Assembly (NCBI GenBank): GCA_009823505.1
Contig: VZQC01011008.1
Span: 1,462,493 to 1,526,492 of the forward strand
Origin: Rhizomys pruinosus
Lineage: Eukaryota; Chordata; Mammalia; Rodentia; Spalacidae
Direction of reading: 5' to 3'
DNA: 64,000 nucleotides
Below the pieces are notes generated by a model. That model saw only the letters and a program-made list of their open reading frames with translations. It had not been told where the DNA came from and ran no database searches. Positions 44,525 to 54,534 of this stretch are shown piece by piece (positions within the stretch are counted from its first letter, which is position 1; every line of letters starts with the position of its first letter). The position numbers were made by a program, and so were the translations under genes.

Positions 44525-44745
44525 ACACAGAAATATGATGATGCACACTTGTGATCCCAGCACTTCTACAGCAAGATGGGAGGCAGAAACTAGAGAATAG
44601 CTCAAAACCTGTGAGCTGGCTAGCCTCGAGACAGCAGAACCAAGAGAGACCCTGTCTCAACAAAGTTGAGGGAGAGAACTTATTCCAAAAAAAGTTTTCC
44701 TCTGGCCATTACACACATACCTACACACACATACACACACACTAA
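44525..44745 (+). mobile_element. B4-type SINE
   Basis: GATGATGCACACTTGTGATC, AGCAAGATGGGAGGCAGAAA, AAGAGAGACCCTGTCTCAAC and AGTTTTCCTCTGGCC follow the B4A order. CA-rich tail. Confidence 0.8.
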
Positions 44746-44787
44746 TTGAATGAATGAATAATTTTTTAATTTTTTGTGAAAAGGAGA

Positions 44788-44944
44788 ACTGGGCTAGGCA
44801 TGGGGCCACACATGTTTTTAATCTCAGCACTCAGGAGGCAGAGGCAGGTGGATTTCTGTAAGATCAAGGCCAGCCTGCAGCATGGTCTACACAGTGAAGT
44901 CCAAGCCATCTGAAGCTACAAGGAGACCTTGTGTCAGAGAAAAA
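44788..44944 (+). mobile_element. B1 SINE
   Basis: GGGCTAGGCATGGGGCCACA to GACCTTGTGTCAGAGAAAAA. Confidence 0.88.
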
Positions 44945-44959
44945 GAGAGGAAAGAGAGA

Positions 44960-45023
<64 letters not shown>
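44945..45023. repeat. (GA)n microsatellite
   Basis: Nearly perfect (AG)n grown from the B1 tail, about 79 bp. Confidence 0.97.
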
Positions 45024-45026
<3 letters not shown>

Positions 45027-45049
45027 CTTGGTTTAGAAAGATGACTCAG

Positions 45050-45156
45050 GTGCTCTCTTGGGCAGCACATATACTAAAATTGGAATGATACAGAGAAGAC
45101 TAGCATGGCCCCTGTGCAAGGATGACACTCAAATTCGTGAAGCGTTCCATATTTTT
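45050..45156 (+). pseudogene. RNU6: U6 snRNA retrocopy, full length
   Basis: 107 nt colinear with U6. GGCAGCACATATACTAAAAT, the ACAGAGA box (GATACAGAGAAGA), AGCATGGCCCCTG and the 3' GCGTTCCATATTTTT are present. The 5' stem-loop differs (CTCTCTTGGG), and there are a few substitutions elsewhere (for example TGTGCAAGG and ACTCAAATT). Upstream is (GA)n and B1, with no PSE or TATA at the required spacing, so it is probably not a Pol III type 3 gene. It lacks an obvious long A tail. Confidence 0.92.
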
Positions 45157-45185
45157 CTGTTTTTACAAATAAACTTGAGGATAAG

Positions 45186-45435
45186 ATCTGTTACAGGGGA
45201 ATGCGACACCCTCTTCTGACCTCCGTGGCATTGCACAACACGGGTGCACAGACTTACATGCAGACAGTACATTCATACACATAAAAAATAAAAATAAAAA
45301 TAAAATAAAATAAAATAAAATGACCCAGAAGTTCAGAGCCCTGGCTGCTCTTTCAGAGGACCCGGGTTCACAGCACAGGTACACTTATATACATGAAAGC
45401 AATACACTCATACACAAAATAAAAATAATTTAAAA
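45186..45435 (+). mobile_element. Two B2 fragments
   Basis: 45190-45320 is a B2 3' half (GGGGAATGCGACACCCTCTT ...). 45322-45435 is a B2 with its middle deleted (GGACCCGGGTTCACAGCACA). Confidence 0.85.
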
Positions 45436-45514
45436 AATATTTTTTTAAATTATTTTTTCTTTCTGACCAGGCCAGTCAGGGCTACACAGTTAGACTCTGT
45501 CTCAAAATATAAAT

Positions 45515-45752
45515 AAAGGCCTGGAGATATGGCTCAGCAGTTAAGAGCACTGGCTACTCTCACAAAGGACTCTGGTTTGGTTCCCAGCACTCATGTGGCA
45601 GCTAACAACTGCCCACAATTAACTCTAGTTCTAGGAGATGCAATGCACACTTCTGGCCCCTGCAGGTACTGCATGTACATTGTACACTTAGATACAGGTA
45701 GGAAAAATACTCATATACAATAAAACAATAAATAAAACATAAACAAATAAAT
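45515..45752 (+). mobile_element. B2/B3 SINE
   Basis: GGCCTGGAGATATGGCTCAG to AATAAAACAATAAATAAAAC. Confidence 0.88.
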
Positions 45753-45754
45753 AA

Positions 45755-46250
45755 GGGTTGGTGAGATGGTTTTGCAGTTAAGAGCATGAGCTACACCCAG
45801 CTTCTATCTTCAGCCCCACGTGGGAAAACACAGCCCTCTGTCACTCCAGTTACAGGAGATCTGACACCCTTATCTGGCCTCCACAGGCATTGCACACACC
45901 TGGTGCACTTATATACATGGAGGCAAAGTACTCACACACATAAAAATAATAATAAAATATTTAAATAAATAAAAAATTTAAAGGAACGAGAGGTGGTCCA
46001 GCAGCTAAGAGAATGGCCTGCTTTTGTAGACGACACAGTTCCATTCCCAGCACCCATGTGTCAGTTAATAACCATGTATAACTACAGTTCCAGGAGATCC
46101 GACTTCCTGTTCTGGCCTCTGCAGGCATGCTACACACATGATGCTCTTACATATGTGCAGGTAATAAATAAAAAAAATAAACAAATGGAATTTCAAAAAA
46201 AAATATGTGCAGGTAAGATACTCATGCACATAAAATAAAAATAAATAAAT
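45755..46250 (+). mobile_element. Two old B2/B3 SINEs
   Basis: 45755-45975 (GGTTGGTGAGATGGTTTTGC ...) and 45983-46250 (GAGGTGGTCCAGCAGCTAAG ...). The second has a duplicated ATATGTGCAGGTAA tail. Confidence 0.8.
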
Positions 46251-46251
46251 G

Positions 46252-46401
46252 AGCCAGGCATGGTGGCACACACCTTTAATCCTGGCACTTGGGAGGCAGA
46301 GGCAGGAAGATCTCTGTGAGCTCAAGGCCCGCCTGGTCTACATAGTGAGCTCCAGGCAAGCTGGGACTAAAGGGAGACCCTGTCTCAAAAAGACAAGAAA
46401 A

Positions 46402-46432
<31 letters not shown>
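46252..46432 (+). mobile_element. B1 SINE with (AAAT)n tail
   Basis: GAGCCAGGCATGGTGGCACA to CCCTGTCTCAAAAAGACAAG, then (AAAT)n. Confidence 0.95.
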
Positions 46433-46449
46433 ATCAACAGGTGTGGTGG

Positions 46450-46547
46450 TCCATGCCTTTAATCCTAGCACTGTTTACATTTTCAGTAAAGTCCAGGGTC
46501 CATGCCTTTAATCCTAGCACTGTTTACATTTTCAGTAAAGTCCACTT
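46450..46547. repeat. Two-copy 49-bp tandem duplication with a B1 start
   Basis: CCATGCCTTTAATCCTAGCA plus CTGTTTACATTTTCAGTAAA repeated at 46451 and 46500. The first 25 bp are B1 5' sequence, the remainder is not. Confidence 0.9.
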
Positions 46548-46564
46548 CCATTAATACCATAACT

Positions 46565-46795
46565 CTCAGGAGTAAAGAGATGGCTTAGAAGTTTAGAGCA
46601 CGGTCTATTCTTACAGAAGACCTGGATTCACTTCCTAGCACCCACATGGCAACACATAACTTCAGTTCCAGGGGATCTGATATGCTCTGGACTCCAGGAG
46701 CACCAGCCATGCACATGGTGTACATACATACATGCAGGCACTCACACACATACATAAAATAAACATAAATCTTTAGAAATCACCACAATTCTCCC
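46565..46795 (+). mobile_element. B2/B3 SINE
   Basis: AGTAAAGAGATGGCTTAGAA to CACACATACATAAAATAAAC. Confidence 0.88.
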
Positions 46796-47087
46796 AGTAA
46801 ACTACAACTTGGCCTCTTGCCAACCCAGCACTTCTAGTTCCTAATTAATAAGCACAAAAGAGAAAGTAATGAAGACGGGGAAGTGAGAGGCTTTACTTGC
46901 TCTAAGTGGTCAACACTTCCCTACCCCAGGTCCAGTCAGTGAACACAACATACCACATATCAACGGGGAAGAACTGGATTCCAAGTGTTCCTCCAAGGTC
47001 CAGAGTGAGATAGCCACTTCCTCTGTACAGAGAAGGAGGCTGAGGTACAGAGTTAAACTAACCCAGTATTCGATTGAAGTGGAGTCC

Positions 47088-47165
47088 AGCTCAGCCATAC
47101 AGTGTTTGTCATATGTGCCTGAGGCCCTGAGTCCAATATCCAGTACTGCATGATATAGGAGGTGG
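47088..47165 (+). mobile_element. Possible ID-type fragment
   Basis: AGCTCAGCCATACAGTGTTT ... TGAGGCCCTGAGTCCAATAT resembles a diverged ID element. Confidence 0.45.
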
Positions 47166-47189
47166 CATATGTCAGCCCTTGTCAGGAAT

Positions 47190-47522
47190 TTTTTTTTTCT
47201 TTGTCTTTTTGAGACAGGGCCTCCCTGTAGCTCCAGCTGTCCTGGAACTCTCTATGTAGACTAGGCTGGCCTTGAACTCAAAGATTCACCTGCGGAGGCA
47301 GGCGTGGTGGCGTACGCCTTTAATCCTAGCACTTGGGAAGCAGAGGCAGGTGGATCCTTGTGAGTTCAAGGCCAGCCTGCTCTACACAGTTGAGTTCCAT
47401 GACGTGGGCTACAGGGAGCACTGTTCCTCAAAGACAAAAAAAAAAAAAAAAAAAAAAGATTCACCTGCCTCTCTGCCTCCTGAGTGCTGGGATTAAAGGC
47501 ATGTGCCACCACGCCCCGCAAG
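47190..47522 (-). mobile_element. B1 SINE split by an opposite B1
   Basis: Outer minus-strand B1: 47190-47292 and about 47457-47522. The inner plus-strand B1 (47293-47456) lies between copies of AAGATTCACCTG, a target-site duplication. Together they form a natural inverted B1 pair. Confidence 0.92.
47293..47456 (+). mobile_element. B1 SINE (inner)
   Basis: CGGAGGCAGGCGTGGTGGCG to an uninterrupted A tail. Confidence 0.9.
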
Positions 47523-47567
47523 ATTTATTTATTTACTTATTTTTTCTTTCTTAAGATTTATTTTATT

Positions 47568-47802
47568 TTTTAATTTTATTTCTGTATGTGTATGAATGTA
47601 CTGTCTGCATGCAGGTCTGTGCACCCATGTCGTGCAATGCTGTGGAGGTCAGAAGAGGGTGTCGGATTCCCCTGGAACTGGAGTTCTCCTGGAATTGGAG
47701 TTTCAGACGGTTCTTGGCTGCCATGTGGGTGCTGGGGATCGAACCCGGGTCCTCTGTAAGAGTGGTCAGCGCTCTTAACCGCTAGGCCATCTCTCCAGCC
47801 CC
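47568..47802 (-). mobile_element. B2-family SINE (17-bp duplication subtype)
   Basis: Minus-strand copy with the duplicated block. AAGATTTATTTT flanks it on both sides (about 47555-47566 and 47804-47815). Confidence 0.93.
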
Positions 47803-47803
47803 A

Positions 47804-48022
47804 AGATTTATTTTTATCTTACATATATGAGTGTTGTGCCTGCATGTATGTATGTGTACCATATGTAAGCAATGCCGGTAGAGGCCAGAAGAAGTCGTTG
47901 GATCCCCTGGAATAAGAGTTACAGATGGATTGTCAGCTTCCATGTGAGTGCTGGGAAATGAACCCAGGTCCCCTGGCACAGCAGCAAGTGCTCTTAATTA
48001 CTGACCCATCTATCCAGCCCCT
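47804..48022 (-). mobile_element. B2/B3 SINE (host of the previous)
   Basis: TGCCTGCATGTATGTATGTG to CTGACCCATCTATCCAGCCC, minus strand. Confidence 0.88.
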
Positions 48023-48044
48023 GATAATACTTCTTAAATTTTTT

Positions 48045-48345
48045 GTTTTATTTGAGCCAGGGTCTTTCTGTAGGCTGGCCTGGAATTGCCTATGGCTGGC
48101 CTAGATCTCACAGAGATCCACCTGCCTCTGCTTCCCAAGTGCTGGGATTAAAGGCGTGATGATAATTTTTAAAATGTATTAGTATTGAGCCAGGTGTGGT
48201 GGCACACGCCTTTGATCCTAGCACTTGGGAGGCAGAGGCAGGCGGATCTTTGTGAGTTCAAGGCCAGCCTGATGTACAGAGTGAGTTCCAGGACAGCTGG
48301 GGCTACATAGAGAGACCCTGTCTCAAAAAGACAAAAAAAGTATTA
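48045..48345. mobile_element. Two B1 SINEs in opposite orientation
   Basis: 48045-48162 is minus (GGCTGGCCTAGATCTCACAG ...). 48185-48345 is plus (GAGCCAGGTGTGGTGGCACA to CCCTGTCTCAAAAAGAC). They form an inverted pair. Confidence 0.9.
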
Positions 48346-48349
48346 GTAT

Positions 48350-48525
48350 TGCATGTGCATGATGTGTATGTGGGAGGGGGAGGTGCCACGGTGCACGTGC
48401 AGGTCAGAGGATGACTTTATGGGATTAGTTCTCTCCCTCCTTTATGTGGGTTCTGGGGATCCTACTCCAGGGTTCAGGCTTTGGGACAAGTGCCTTTATC
48501 CATTGACTCATCTCACTGACCTCTG
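48350..48525 (-). mobile_element. tRNA-derived SINE fragment (B3/B4-like)
   Basis: GTGGGTTCTGGGGATCCTAC, GGACAAGTGCCTTTATCCAT and TGACTCATCTCACTGACC are a diverged SINE head in reverse. Confidence 0.55.
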
Positions 48526-49647
48526 TGTTCTGGAGACTTTGAATCTTGTGCAGGCAGGAAGTTAGATATCTACTAGCAAGTTTAGCCTTCACTGGTAATG
48601 GACTCCTCCCTAATAATCAGTTTGGAAAACCAAGAAACAGAATGTGCAGGACTCTGATTACTGGTCAAAAGAATGAGATCTGAGTCACTTCTCCGGGTCC
48701 GGGTGGAGAGGACATTCTGAATTGCCTGGAAGGTCATTAATAAATATTTTTTAAAAACCTGATAAGATTATGGTCTAGGGGCTAGGAAGATGGTTTGGTA
48801 GGTAAAGTTGTTGATATGTAAGAAGCTGACATTAGTATTGACTCAATATTTGGGCCCCCTTATAAGAAAAGAACCAATATTCAAGGTGCCACCAGAACTG
48901 GAACTTATGCCTTGGACAACTGCCAGAAAAGTAGACCTTGGACAAGGTACTGTGACTCATTCCTTTCTTGTAATGCCAGACTGTCCATACCCCCTCATTG
49001 TCAGGGATTTGCTGAGACAACTTGGCACCACAATTACATTTAGTGAAACTGAGGCCACCTTAGATTTGAAGAACCTAGTCCCACCCATCCCAGTAAATTG
49101 TCCTCTGTCAGATGAATACAGATTGACAGGGGAAAATCCTGATGACTTTAATGAACTGGGGGCTGACAACCCCCTTTTCAGAGAATGGGTGCAGAAGGGC
49201 CCCAATGTATGGGTAGAAACCAACCCTCTAGGACTGGCCTCCCACAAGCCACCAATGATTTGAGCTCAGCCATGCCTGAGAGTTAAGCAATACCTAGTCT
49301 CAAGAGAGGGTAAGGTTGGCATCAAAAAGCACATTTACCACTTGAGAGATGCAAGGATCCTGGTCCCTTGTCACTTTCCATGGAACACATCCACTGACCC
49401 CCTGTTATGAAGCCAGATAACAAGGACTACCATCCTATCCAGGACTTGAGAGCAGTATGAGAGTGACCTTGTTGCTGCACGGACCCCGGATGAGTGCAAG
49501 CAGGCCACCAAGGACCTCCTGGGGACACTCTAATGGACTGGTTATTGCATAGTGGCTAAGAAGACCCAGCTGTGCTCCAACAAGGTGACCTATCTGGGAC
49601 ACTGCCTGCAGAGTGGCAGCAGGACCTTGTCTCCAAGCAGGATTCGA

Positions 49648-49777
49648 GCCATCCCTGTAGCCCCAGCTGTCCTGGAACTCACTGTGTAGACCAGGCTGGC
49701 CTTGAATTCACAAAGATCTGCCTGCCTCTGCCTCCTGAGTGCTAGGATTAAAGGTGTGCGCCACCACATCCGGCCAT
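49648..49777 (-). mobile_element. B1 SINE in ERV pol
   Basis: CCCTGTAGCCCCAGCTGTCC to GGTGTGCGCCACCACATCCG, minus strand. Confidence 0.93.
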
Positions 49778-50071
49778 CTTGAATATTCTTGAGCCAAGGG
49801 ACAAGAGACAGGTGAGAGAGCTCTTGGGAAGAGTTGGGGATCACAGACTCTGGATACCAAAATTTGCAGAGATAGCCAAGGCACTGTATCAGAGCTTGGG
49901 AGGAAGTGACCCTCTGAACTTTCGGGATAAGGAAAGGAAGCTTTCCAGAGACCTCAGCCTTAGGCCTGGCTGATATTACCACGTCTTTCCACCTATTTGT
50001 GGACTAGTAAAACGGGGTGACAAAGGCCTATTGACTCAGACTTTGGGACCCTGGAAGAGGCCTTTGGCCTA

Positions 50072-50308
50072 CTTTTTTTTTATTTCTGTATATGTATGAA
50101 TGTACTGTCTGCATGCAAGTCTGTGCACCCATGTCCTGCAACACCGCGGAGGTCAGAAGAGGGTGTCGGATTCCCCTGGAACTGGAGTTCTCCTGGAATT
50201 GGAGTTTCAGACGGTTCTCGGCCGCCATGTGAGTGCTGGGGATCGAACCCGGGTCTTCTGTAAGAGTGGTCAGTGCTCTTAACCGCTAGGCCATCTCTCC
50301 AGCCCCAT
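50072..50308 (-). mobile_element. B2-family SINE (17-bp duplication subtype)
   Basis: Minus-strand near-consensus copy inside the ERV remnant, duplicated block at about 50177-50210. Confidence 0.95.
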
Positions 50309-50471
50309 GGCTTATCTAAACATCTAGATCCAATAGCAGCTGGATGGCCAGCGTGCATTTGAGTCATTGCTGCCACAGCTGTATTGCTCCAAGAAACTGA
50401 TAACTCGACCATGGGACAGGAACTGACTGTTACCACCCCTTATTCTGTGAGACTCTCCTCAGGCCCCCTCA

Positions 50472-50590
50472 ACACACCCCCCCCACCCCGCAGCTGTCTT
50501 GGAATTTGCTATGTAGACCAGGCTGGCCTTGAACTCACAGAGATAGGACTGCTTGTGCCTCTTCCTCCTTTAATCCCAGTGCACACCTTT
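50472..50590 (-). mobile_element. B1 fragment
   Basis: CCGCAGCTGTCTTGGAATTT to GAACTCACAGAGATAGGACT, then a disordered piece. Confidence 0.75.
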
Positions 50591-50599
50591 AATCCCAGC

Positions 50600-51030
50600 A
50601 GCAGGGCATGGTGGCACATGCCTTTAATTCTAGCACTTGGGAGGCAGAAGCAGGCAGGTCTCTGTGAGTTTAAGGCCAGCCTGGTCTACTGAGTAAGTTC
50701 CAGGACAGCTGGGACTGCAGGGAGACCCAGTCTCAAAAAGACAAAAGCAAAACAAAAACAAGCCAAAAACAAAAACAAAACCTGTGATAAAGTGATAATA
50801 CCTCAGTATCAGGAAGTTCCTAGAGTTGAGGTAATTGTGGTTATGTATTTAAAAGCCCTGGATCTTGCTGGGCATGGTGGTACACGCCTTTAATCCTTGC
50901 ACTTAGGAGGCAGAGGCAGGCAGATATTTGTGAGTTCAAGGCCAGCCTGGTCTACAGAGTGAGTTCCAGGACATTTGGGACTACAGGGAGACCCTGTCTT
51001 GAAAAGACCAAAAAAAAAAAAAAAAAAAAA
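50600..51030 (+). mobile_element. Two B1 SINEs
   Basis: 50600-50750 (CAGGGCATGGTGGCACATGC ...) and 50868-51030 (GCTGGGCATGGTGGTACACG ... with a 23-nt A tail). Confidence 0.93.
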
Positions 51031-51031
51031 A

Positions 51032-51868
51032 AGTGTTCAACATCACTAATCATTAAGGAAATGCAAATCAAAACCACTTTAAGATATCATCTTACACCAA
51101 TAAGACTGGCTAGGATCAAGAAAACAAACGGATACCAAGTGCTGGAGAGGTTGTGGGGAAAAGGGAACAATCATCCACTGCTGGTAGGAATGTAAACTTG
51201 TACAGCCACTATGGAAAGCAGTGTGGAGAACCCTTGGGAGCTTGGAATGAACTTGCCACCCAACCCGCCATACCACTCCTAGCATGTACCCTCAAGACTC
51301 ACCCCACTGCAGAGATACATGCCCGGCCATGTTTATTTCAGCTCTTCTTCAGAATAGCAAGGAGCTGGAACCAACCCAAATGTCCCTCAACTGATGAGTG
51401 GATAGAGAAAATGTGGTACATCTACACAATGGAGTTCTATGCAGCAGTAAAGAAAGACATCAAAAAAAAAAAAAGACGACATCATGAGCTTTGCAGGAAA
51501 ATGGCTGGAGCTAGAGGACATCATGCTGAGTGAAGTAACACAGTCCCAGAAAAACAAACACGAATGGTATCCCTCATCTGTGGATGCTAGTGCCAATTAC
51601 CTAGTTGTAAGTATTTCTTGTGCAGGCCCCTAGCTTTTGTCCAAGCAGTTGGAGTGATGCATATTGGAAACTAACCACTACAACAACAGAAAGGACTGCA
51701 TCGAAGAACTGACTGAAACAGTGAACTTCTGCTCAAAACAGTCAACTTCCTCATGTAGAATATTGAGAAAGACTGAGAAAGATGAAAAGCATGTTTGGCA
51801 GAATGCATGAGCTCTGGTGGGGTGGGGATGGGGGGGGCACGGGTCTAGAAAAAATAAAATAAAAAGAA
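51032..51868 (+). mobile_element. 5'-truncated L1 (ORF2 C-terminus and 3' UTR)
   Basis: GTGTTCAACATCACTAATCA onward encodes the ORF2 C-terminal region ([40 protein letters not shown]) with frameshifts. The 3' UTR contains TTGGCAGAATGCATGAGCTC and a G-rich run near 51830. It ends in AAAATAAAATAAAA. The closest relative in the window is the L1 at 2098-3125. Confidence 0.93.
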
Positions 51869-51879
51869 ATACTTTCTTC

Positions 51880-52568
51880 TATTTGGTGTCTATGTTTTCT
51901 TGATCTTAGCCAGTTGTATGGAGTGATAAGAATATCTGAGAGTGTGCCGGGTTTGTGGTGGCACACGCCTTTAATCCTAGCACTTGGGGAGGCAGGGCAG
52001 GAGGATCTTTGTGAGTTCAAGGCCAGCAGTTACAGAGTGAGTTCCAGGAAAGCTGGGGCTACAGGGGACCTGTCTCAAAAAAAAAAAAAATAAAAAAAAA
52101 AGTTTTACATTTGCATTCTTAATTATTAACGATGTTGAACACTTTTTAAGATGTTTCTAGCCATCTTTAATTCCTTTACTGGTGAATTCTCTGTTTAGCT
52201 CTTCTTTACTTCATCTTTTGGGTAAATTTATTTGTTCTTATTTCTTTGTTTTTGAGTAGTCTATATATTCTGGATGGTTAATGTCTATCAGATGTACCAC
52301 TGGTGAAGGTTTCCCCAATCTGGGGTTTCCCTTCACTTCCTTGATTGTTTCTTTTGCTGTACAGAAGCTTGATGATTGAGGTCCCATTGTCAGCTTTGAC
52401 CTTATTTCCTATGCAGCTGTCCGATTGAGAAAAGTATTACACTAAGTAGGTTGCTGCCAACTTTTTATCACCTGCAGGGGTTTTTGAGATCTTTGATCCC
52501 CTTGGAGTTGATTTTTGTATAGGGTTAGAAGTAGGGGTTTAATTTTCATTCTTTTAATTAAGTTTTGA
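51880..52568 (-). mobile_element. L1 ORF2 fragment, split by B1
   Basis: Reverse-complement ORF2 sequence (CTTGATCTTAGCCAGTTGTA, CTTTTGCTGTACAGAAGCTT, CCTTGGAGTTGATTTTTGTA) ends at the single N at 52569. B1 (51948-52090, plus) interrupts it. Confidence 0.88.
51948..52090 (+). mobile_element. B1 SINE
   Basis: GTTTGTGGTGGCACACGCCT to ACCTGTCTCAAAAA, with several small deletions. Confidence 0.88.
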
Positions 52569-52569
52569 N

Positions 52570-53605
52570 AGTTTTTGGAGGTTTTTCCTGGCAGAAAAGG
52601 TAACTTTAGAAATAGGCAACAGGGAGTAGGGTGAGGGTGAATTAAGAAGGAGGGGCTGTCCAGGACCTGCACTGCCCATTTCCCCATTAGTACTGCTGGA
52701 GTACAAGGAATATGGCACCTCATCTGGCACCCTCTCCCCCAACCACCACCAATGGAAAATTGCTTATCTGCTTCAGCTCTCTGCTTAGGCCACCATGGAG
52801 CCACCTCCCCAGTGCAAGTACCCATAATTTCTGATTGGAGGGGGTCTGCTGAACAGAAAAGCAGGTGGCCAGTGGCCCATGGCTATAGCTAGGTGTTAAC
52901 AGCTTTCCTTTCATGTTGGGGGCTTAACCTGGGCTTAGTCACAATCAGGACAGTGGTAGACCCAGAACCTCTCTTCTACCCATCCTGTGTTCCAGGATCT
53001 CTGCTGCTGGGAAAAGGGTCCTGGGGGGTATGAAATAGAAGAAAGGAAGGAAAACAAATTTAAACCCAGATACTCATGGTTTAGGAAAGATCCATTTCTA
53101 CCCCTCTCTATATAAAAGCTTAAGACTCAAAGCTATTGAGCGGAGAGGGAGTTACTGCTGAAAAGATTGCACAGTTGAAGAGGCTGGAACAGAAATGAAC
53201 AGGAAAGAGATAGCCTTGTCCCCAGAGAACCAGTTCCTATGGTTTCCCAAAGACAAAAAGTGATGATATAAAATAATGGGAAACATGGCATATTTGGGGA
53301 ACAAAATTATTTCTAAAACAACGACTTTCTAATTTTCTTTTGTTTTGTTAATTAATACTAGAGCATAAGAAAAAACTGTCCCTTCCCCTGTTCATTCATT
53401 TCTTTATTCATCTTTATTTTTATTTACTTTTTGATGATTTTAATACTAGAATCATTAGAGAGTCATATTTTATTTGACTTGTTATAGTTCAGTACTCTTG
53501 GTACTTATTTTGGTGCTTGTATCTTTACAGATTTGTCCAATGGGAGCCCTTGTGCTCCTTTCAAACCAGATCCTATGATTCGGATATTTTTTTGATTTCC
53601 ATTAA
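52570..53605. other. Intergenic, no gene recognised
   Basis: Starts at a single-N join (52569). No domain is recognisable in the short frames and no repeat is assigned. Confidence 0.45.
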
Positions 53606-53609
53606 AAAT

Positions 53610-53735
53610 GTGTTGCAGACTAGGAATGGTTGTGCATTCCTTTAATCCCAGCATTCGCGAGCCAGAGGCAGAGGCTTGGCTGGTCTATATAGTGAGTTCC
53701 AGACTAGTTATATCTATCTCAGAACAAACAAACAA
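53610..53735 (+). mobile_element. B1 SINE (shortened)
   Basis: AGACTAGGAATGGTTGTGCA to ATATCTATCTCAGAACAAAC, with a central deletion. Confidence 0.8.
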
Positions 53736-53812
53736 AAAAGAATATGGTCCAGGATGTACTTAAGATCTCTCCCTGTGTTAATGAATTGTAATGTATAAAA
53801 AGTATTTAATAG

Positions 53813-54055
53813 GGCTGGAGAGATGGCCTAGTGGTTAAGAGCGCTGACTGCTCTTGCAGAGGACCCGGGTTCGATCCCCAGCACCCACATGGCGGCCAAG
53901 AACCATCTGAAACTCCAATTCCAGGAGAACTCCAGTTCCAGGGGAATCCGACACCCTCTTCTGATCTCCACAGCATTGCACAACACGGGTGCACAAACTT
54001 GCATGCAAACAGTACATTAATACACGTACAGAAATAAATAAAAAAAATAATTATT
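53813..54055 (+). mobile_element. B2-family SINE (17-bp duplication subtype)
   Basis: GGGCTGGAGAGATGGCCTAG to GAAATAAATAAAAAAAATAA, duplicated block near 53911-53945. Confidence 0.95.
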
Positions 54056-54059
54056 AAAA

Positions 54060-54225
54060 ATACAGCCTGGTCTACAGGGTGAGTTCCAGGACAGCTGGGG
54101 CTACAGGGAGACCCTGTCTCAAAAAATACCAAAAAGAAAAATGAAAGAAAGAAAGAAAGAAAGAAGAAAGAAAGGAAGGAAAGGAAGGAAGGAGAAGAGG
54201 AGAGGAGAGGAGAGAAGAGAAAAGA
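54060..54225 (+). mobile_element. B1 3' fragment with purine tail
   Basis: CAGCCTGGTCTACAGGGTGA to CCCTGTCTCAAAAAATACC, then (GAAA)n and (GGAGA)n to 54225. Confidence 0.88.
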
Positions 54226-54480
54226 GGGCTGGAGAGATGGCCTAGCGGTTAAGAATGCCGACCGCTCTTGCAGATGACCCAGGTTCGATCCCCAGCATCC
54301 ACATGGCAGCCGAGAACCGTCTGAAACTCCAATTCCAGGAGAACTCCAGTTCCAGGGGAATCCGACACCCTCTTCTGACCTCCGCGGCATTGGCACGACA
54401 TGGGTGCACAGGCTGGCATGCAGACAGTACATTTCATACACATCAGAAATAAATAAAATTAATAAAAAAATTAAAAAAAA
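54226..54480 (+). mobile_element. B2-family SINE (17-bp duplication subtype)
   Basis: GGGCTGGAGAGATGGCCTAG to AAATAAATAAAATTAATAAA, duplicated block near 54325-54360. Confidence 0.95.
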
Positions 54481-54534
54481 ATAAAATAAAAAAAGGAAAA
54501 AGAAAAGAAAAGAGAAAAGAAAAAACACTTCCTT

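Larger units (their letters stand above)
48808..50470 (+). pseudogene. Gammaretrovirus-like (ERV1) pro-pol remnant
   Basis: An open stretch (48808-49263, 151 codons) reads as the C-terminal part of a retropepsin, with the usual hydrophobic Pro-x-Leu-x-x-Arg-Asp-Leu-Leu segment near 48997-49017, then the linker into reverse transcriptase. The active-site Asp-Thr/Ser-Gly lies upstream and is not present. RT follows with stops and frameshifts (49264-49460). A deletion removes the palm with its catalytic YxDD region, and the thumb/connection resumes (49540-50060). A short RNase H-side piece lies at about 50310-50450. A B1 (49648-49777) and a B2 (50072-50308) interrupt it. No LTR, gag or env is recognised in contact. 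It cannot encode a functional polymerase. Confidence 0.85.

Noticed and set aside
48808..49263. A domesticated retroviral protease gene
   Set aside because: The frame lacks the active-site region, has no plausible promoter or start context and is followed by degenerate RT, so it reads as a decayed ERV fragment.
53806..54528. 240-codon minus-strand frame
   Set aside because: It reads through two B2 elements and a purine tail in antisense; the repeated peptide pattern is B2 sequence.
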